Source of the DNA: Oscillospiraceae bacterium
GTDB lineage: Bacteria; Bacillota; Clostridia; Oscillospirales; SIG627
Direction of reading: 5' to 3'
Assembly: GCA_015065085.1 (NCBI GenBank)
Contig: SVQW01000011.1
Span: forward strand, 1-64,000
Length of the DNA: 64,000 bases
The position numbers and the translations under genes were made by a program. The notes below the pieces were generated by a model. The model saw nothing but the letters and a program-made list of their open reading frames with translations. It did not search any database and had not been told where the DNA came from. Shown piece after piece: positions 60,224 through 64,000 of the stretch (positions within the stretch are counted from its first letter, which is position 1; every line of letters begins with the position of its first letter).

Positions 60224-60727
60224 TTAATCTTTGAAAAAGTCGGCGAGAGCCTGAAGACGTATGTCACCCTGCTTTTTGCAGGAACATTCGGCGACATTCA
60301 AATCGGCACCGCACATAGGACAAAGTCCCTTACAGTTTTCGGAGCATAATTCGCGCAAAGGCTGGTTCAAAATAAAGTTTTCTTCGCAGATTGCGTGAAG
60401 ATCTATTCTTCCGTTCTGCGGTATGAGGTATTCGTCGGCATCGCTGTTTTCGTTTTCCAGAACAGTTGTTACAGGAAACATAAGCTCGAGATGCATTTTG
60501 CGGTCAAGAGGCTTCAAGCAGCGCGAGCATGCCGCGGTATAGGAATACTCAACAGTACAGGTGAACTCAATATAACTCGCCATATTCACAACTTTTCCGC
60601 TCATGGTTGCCGGGCGGACGAAGCTTGCAAGCTGTGGATCAAGCTCAATTTGCGTGTCAAAATTAATCTGACGTACCTCGGAATTGAGCAGGGGGTTAAT
60701 ATCAAGTATGTTATTGTTATCGACCAT
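60224..60727 (-). CDS. DUF177/YceD-family protein
   Basis: 167 aa from ATG 60727, which has AAGGA at 7 bp; a longer reading has no site. Conserved cysteines: CSRCLKPLDRKMHL near the middle and CPMCGADLN plus CSC at the end. Family members are linked to 23S rRNA accumulation and always lie before rpmF, as here. Cytosolic. Confidence 0.92.
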   Translation of the reverse strand: MVDNNNILDINPLLNSEVRQINFDTQIELDPQLASFVRPATMSGKVVNMASYIEFTCTVEYSYTAACSRCLKPLDRKMHLELMFPVTTVLENENSDADEYLIPQNGRIDLHAICEENFILNQPLRELCSENCKGLCPMCGADLNVAECSCKKQGDIRLQALADFFKD

Positions 60728-60987
60728 AATCATTTCCTTTGCACATAAAGTCGCAAGTTGTATTATACACCAAAACGGAATTTTTGTCAAGATGGTTTTA
60801 CACTTTTTTAACATTTTCACAAAAATCGTTAAAGTGACTAAAAAAATACACTGCGACGGTCTTATTTTTACTGTTTTTACGTTTTGGACGGGCGGTTTTA
60901 AAAATTAATAAAAAGTGCTATATTTATTATTAAAATTATTATATAATAACATGTACCAAAATCTAAATCACGAAAGCGAGCATACAA

Positions 60988-62013
60988 ATGTCAGAAAATA
61001 AAAACACATGTCCCATGGTGTCCGAGCGCCGCGGTAAAGTGGGCGGTCAGGCAGTAATCGAGGGACTCATGATGCGCGGCAAAACGGTTCATTCCACTGC
61101 GCTGCGTACTGCCGACGGAAATATTATACGCGATACACAGCCCAATAAATCCGTAAAGGATAAGGTAAAATTTCTCAAGCTCCCCATACTCAGAGGAATT
61201 GTGAGCTTTATAGAGTCCCTCATTCTCAGCATGGCAATCCTCACCTATTCCGCCGAAGCACTGGGCATCGAAGCAGAGGAGGAAAGCAAGTTTGATAAAT
61301 GGCTGACCGAAAAGCTGGGCGATAAGCTTATGCCTGTTATAACTACCATCGGAATGGTTCTGGGCGTAGGTCTTGCACTGGTGCTGTTCATGTGGCTGCC
61401 TGCGGCAATTTCCAAGCTTATCGGCGGTATTCTTCCCGATATGGGTGTTGCGGTAATGAATGTTGTACGCAGTGTCATTGAGGGCTGTATAAAAATCGGT
61501 CTTTTTGTGCTGTATGTGTGGGCGGTGTCCTTCATGCCCGATATACGCCGTACCTTCCAGTACCACGGTGCAGAGCACAAAACCATTTTCTGCTATGAAA
61601 ACGGACTTGACCTTACGGTTGAAAACATCAAGGTGCAAAAAAGACAGCATCCCAGATGCGGTACAAGCTTCATGATAGTGATGATGATTGTCAGCATAAT
61701 AGTTTCGTCTTTCATAAGCTGGGATAATATCCTTATGCGTACTTTCACAAAAATACTCACATTGCCTCTTGTAATCGGAATAGGGTACGAGTTCCTTATG
61801 TATGCAGGCAAGCATGACAACGTAATCATCCGCATACTTTCCGCGCCCGGTCTGTGGCTTCAGAATATAACCACCATTGAGCCGGAGGACGATCAGATAG
61901 AAGTCGCCATTGTGGCACTTAAATCTGCACTTCCCGACGAGTTCCCCGAGGAAAGTGTTTTTGAAAATATCACTCTGCCTGCCGCGGCAGATACGGAAAC
62001 TGACGGACAATGA
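60988..62013 (+). CDS. DUF1385-family membrane protein
   Basis: 341 aa. Cytosolic start with the family signature GGQAVIEGLMMRGKTVHSTA, then hydrophobic helices near 70-90, 115-145, 160-185, 215-240 and 250-265. It has the conserved FQYHGAEHKTIFCYENG and QKRQHPRCGTSFM, which look like metal-binding His/Cys sites. Function unknown. It overlaps prmC by 4 bp (ATGA), the common Firmicute arrangement. Confidence 0.92.
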   Translation: MSENKNTCPMVSERRGKVGGQAVIEGLMMRGKTVHSTALRTADGNIIRDTQPNKSVKDKVKFLKLPILRGIVSFIESLILSMAILTYSAEALGIEAEEESKFDKWLTEKLGDKLMPVITTIGMVLGVGLALVLFMWLPAAISKLIGGILPDMGVAVMNVVRSVIEGCIKIGLFVLYVWAVSFMPDIRRTFQYHGAEHKTIFCYENGLDLTVENIKVQKRQHPRCGTSFMIVMMIVSIIVSSFISWDNILMRTFTKILTLPLVIGIGYEFLMYAGKHDNVIIRILSAPGLWLQNITTIEPEDDQIEVAIVALKSALPDEFPEESVFENITLPAAADTETDGQ

Positions 62014-62867
62014 CGGCAAAACAGCTTTATGACAGCGTAAAAGAGCTGTATTCAAGCTGCCCTGAGGCAGAGGGATGGTTTGATTTAAAAAGTCTCATGG
62101 GCGAGATGTGGCTCAAGTACGGCAGGCAACCGCTCAGCCATGTTTTTGAGCCGGATCTGAAGGTTGATTTTGCAGATGAGTTTCTGTCGGATGTAAAAAA
62201 GGCACTGACAGGCTATCCGCTTCAGTATATCACAGGCAAGGCACCCTTCTGGGACAGTGAGTTTTATGTGGGCGAGGGTGTGCTTATTCCACGAAGCGAC
62301 ACCGAGAGAACGGTGGAGCTTGCGTTGGAGCGTATTCCTCACGGCGGTATCGTGTACGATTTGTGCTGTGGAAGCGGATGCATCGGCATTTCCGTTGTGA
62401 GAAGCCGTAAGGATATAAAAGCCTGCTATTGCTTTGATATTTCGGATACCGCGTTGGAATACACCCGCAAAAATGCCGGGCTGAACGGTGTTGCGGACAG
62501 GATACACGTTATAAAGTACGATGTAATGAGCGATGATTTCCCCCATGATATACCCCGTCCGGATGTTGTTGTTTCCAATCCGCCGTATATACGGGATGAC
62601 GAAATGGACACATTACCGAAAAACGTAAAATATGAGCCGGAAATCGCACTTGCCGGAGGTAAGGACGGTTTTGATTTTTATCGCAGGATAATAAACAATT
62701 TTTCTCCCATGCTTAATGACGGCGGACATCTTTTGTTTGAAATTGCCCATGAGCAGTGGGAAATACTTTCTCCATTATTTATCTCGGCGGGATTTTCCCC
62801 CGAGGCTTTCCGCGATTATCACGGAAGCATACGCACAATATGCGGAAAAATTGAAAAAAAGTATTGA
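62010..62867 (+). CDS. prmC: release factor glutamine methyltransferase
   Basis: 285 aa. An N-terminal helical domain is followed by the SAM-binding core: IPRSDTERTVELAL, YDLCCGSGCIGISVV and the catalytic VVSNPPYIRDDEMD (NPPY). It ends in the usual GxxR-type loop. It methylates the Gln of the GGQ motif of release factors RF1 and RF2. Start overlaps the stop of the DUF1385 gene. Confidence 0.95.
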   Translation: MTAKQLYDSVKELYSSCPEAEGWFDLKSLMGEMWLKYGRQPLSHVFEPDLKVDFADEFLSDVKKALTGYPLQYITGKAPFWDSEFYVGEGVLIPRSDTERTVELALERIPHGGIVYDLCCGSGCIGISVVRSRKDIKACYCFDISDTALEYTRKNAGLNGVADRIHVIKYDVMSDDFPHDIPRPDVVVSNPPYIRDDEMDTLPKNVKYEPEIALAGGKDGFDFYRRIINNFSPMLNDGGHLLFEIAHEQWEILSPLFISAGFSPEAFRDYHGSIRTICGKIEKKY

Positions 62868-62892
62868 TTTTTACTAAAATTCATGATATAAT
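62864..62892 (+). promoter_or_regulatory. recA promoter
   Basis: TTGATT, 17-bp spacer, TATAAT. A small hairpin GCCGTC/GACGGT lies in the leader near 62929-62944. I see no clear LexA-type box. Confidence 0.75.
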
Positions 62893-62966
62893 GAATGCAT
62901 AATACAAAAATACTGCGTTGTTTTGCGCCGTCAGAAGGACGGTGCAGGGCAGATAAGGAGCAAAAA

Positions 62967-64000
62967 ATGCGAGAAAAAACCACCAAAAAAATCGAAAAGA
63001 CCGACGTAATAAGCTCACAAGACAAGAAAAAAGCAATTGCCGATGCCATGAGCATGATAGATAAAAAGTACGGCAAGGGCACTATAATGAAGCTGGGCGA
63101 GAATGTTGATATGAATGTGGAAGCAGTTTCCACCGGCTCGCTCACATTGGATATGGCACTGGGAATAGGCGGTGTGCCCCGCGGCAGAATAGTTGAAATA
63201 TACGGTCCCGAATCTTCCGGTAAGACCACTGTTGCGCTTCATGTTGTGGCAGAGGTGCAGAAGCAGGGCGGCGAGGCGGCATTTATTGATGCAGAGCATG
63301 CTCTTGACCCTGTGTATGCAAGAGCGCTGGGTGTTGACGTTGACAATCTTCTGGTTTCTCAGCCGGATGACGGTGAGCAGGCGCTGGATATATTGGATGC
63401 GCTGGTACGCTCCAACGGTATGGATGTTATAGTTGTGGACTCTGTTGCGGCACTGACCCCCCGTTCCGAAATTGAGGGTGACATGGGTGCTTCCTCGGTG
63501 GGTGTACAGGCGAGACTTATGTCTCAGGCACTCCGTAAGCTGTCGGGTATAATTAACCAGTCCCGCTGTGTTGTTATCTTCATCAACCAGCTCCGCCAGA
63601 AGATAGGTGTTGTATACGGAAACCCCGAAACCACCACAGGCGGTCTGGCACTTAAATTCTATGCTTCCGTCCGTATTGATGTACGCAAGGGTCAGCAGAT
63701 AAAGGAAAAGACCAACATCATCGGTAACCACATCAAGTGTAAGGTTGTAAAGAATAAGGTTGCGCCTCCCTTCAAGGTTGCGGAATTTGACATTATGTAC
63801 GGTAAGGGAATTTCCCGTGAGGGCGAAATCGTTGATATCGGCGTAAATCTGGGCTTTATCGAAAAGAGCGGCTCATGGTTCTCCTATGAGGGTAACCGTA
63901 TAGGTCAGGGAAAGGAAAACGTATGTAAGTTCCTTACCGAAAACCCCGAAATACGCGAGGAAATAGCTTCCAGAATAATGCAGAACGCCGAGCAGGTGTC
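62967..64000 (+). CDS. recA: recombinase RecA (3' end outside window)
   Basis: ATG 62967 follows AAGGAG. At least 344 codons, open at the window edge. Walker [16 protein letters not shown], the stretch [20 protein letters not shown], Walker [20 protein letters not shown], and the L2 loop region [20 protein letters not shown]. RecA catalyses strand exchange and co-protease induction of the SOS response. The N-terminus carries a 20-residue Lys-rich extension before the usual [10 protein letters not shown]. Confidence 0.97.
   Translation, partial: MREKTTKKIEKTDVISSQDKKKAIADAMSMIDKKYGKGTIMKLGENVDMNVEAVSTGSLTLDMALGIGGVPRGRIVEIYGPESSGKTTVALHVVAEVQKQGGEAAFIDAEHALDPVYARALGVDVDNLLVSQPDDGEQALDILDALVRSNGMDVIVVDSVAALTPRSEIEGDMGASSVGVQARLMSQALRKLSGIINQSRCVVIFINQLRQKIGVVYGNPETTTGGLALKFYASVRIDVRKGQQIKEKTNIIGNHIKCKVVKNKVAPPFKVAEFDIMYGKGISREGEIVDIGVNLGFIEKSGSWFSYEGNRIGQGKENVCKFLTENPEIREEIASRIMQNAEQV

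Overview
The window reads as chromosome of an uncultured anaerobic Clostridia-type Firmicute (gut or rumen Oscillospiraceae-like). The basis is SLH-domain surface proteins, a meso-diaminopimelate dehydrogenase, clear TTGACA/TATAAT promoters, AGGAGG ribosome sites, a TPP riboswitch before thiT, and a Pre/Mob-type mobilisable element of the kind common in gut Firmicutes. This is a judgement from gene content; no database search was possible.

Layout. (1) 1-4400: a truncated SLH surface protein containing an elongation-factor-Tu domain-2-like segment, an orphan TPM-protein tail, a zinc-ribbon protein, and a two-gene XRE/membrane-LuxR regulator pair, followed by a 279-bp inverted-repeat element. 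(2) 4716-14707: a 9,992-bp integrative mobilisable element (IME) inserted at the 3' end of guaA. It is bounded by an 11-bp direct repeat, and removing it in silico restores a guaA stop codon. It carries an ECF-sigma/ABC-2 export cargo operon, a mobilisation operon (MobV/Pre relaxase, MobC-like protein, RepA-like ATPase, iteron-like repeats), and an integrase, an excisionase and an XRE repressor. (3) 14695-19016: guaA (ATP-pyrophosphatase half only), ddh, cysK and a Gfo/Idh/MocA oxidoreductase. (4) 19195-57088: a carbohydrate-oriented region. It holds a 976-aa putative cytosolic glycosidase, a divergent NagB-like isomerase, gpmI, five paralogous about 417-aa cytosolic TIM-barrel-like proteins (two tandem on +, three tandem on -), three very large secreted multimodular proteins (2254, 1301 and 2616 aa, two with LamG plus metallophosphoesterase domains), a DUF5640-like lipoprotein, TPP riboswitch-thiT, two tRNA-Ser genes, a tRNA-tail repeat zone with an array of eight short hairpins, a D-lactate dehydrogenase and a GH127-like arabinofuranosidase. 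(5) 57195-64000: conserved housekeeping genes der, DUF512 radical-SAM, rpmF, DUF177, DUF1385, prmC and recA (cut by the window end).

Working together: the secreted giants probably bind and trim extracellular polymers (sugar-binding-like modules plus a phosphoesterase). The cytosolic glycosidase-like paralogs, the GH127-like enzyme, the NagB-like enzyme and the oxidoreductase could process imported sugars. No sugar transporter is present in the window, so this remains inference. The most unusual features are the hairpin array at 53406-53607, the EF-Tu-like segment in a surface protein, recent sequence exchange between the two largest genes, the iteron-like inverted array in the IME, and the catalytically altered NagB-like and metallophosphoesterase motifs.
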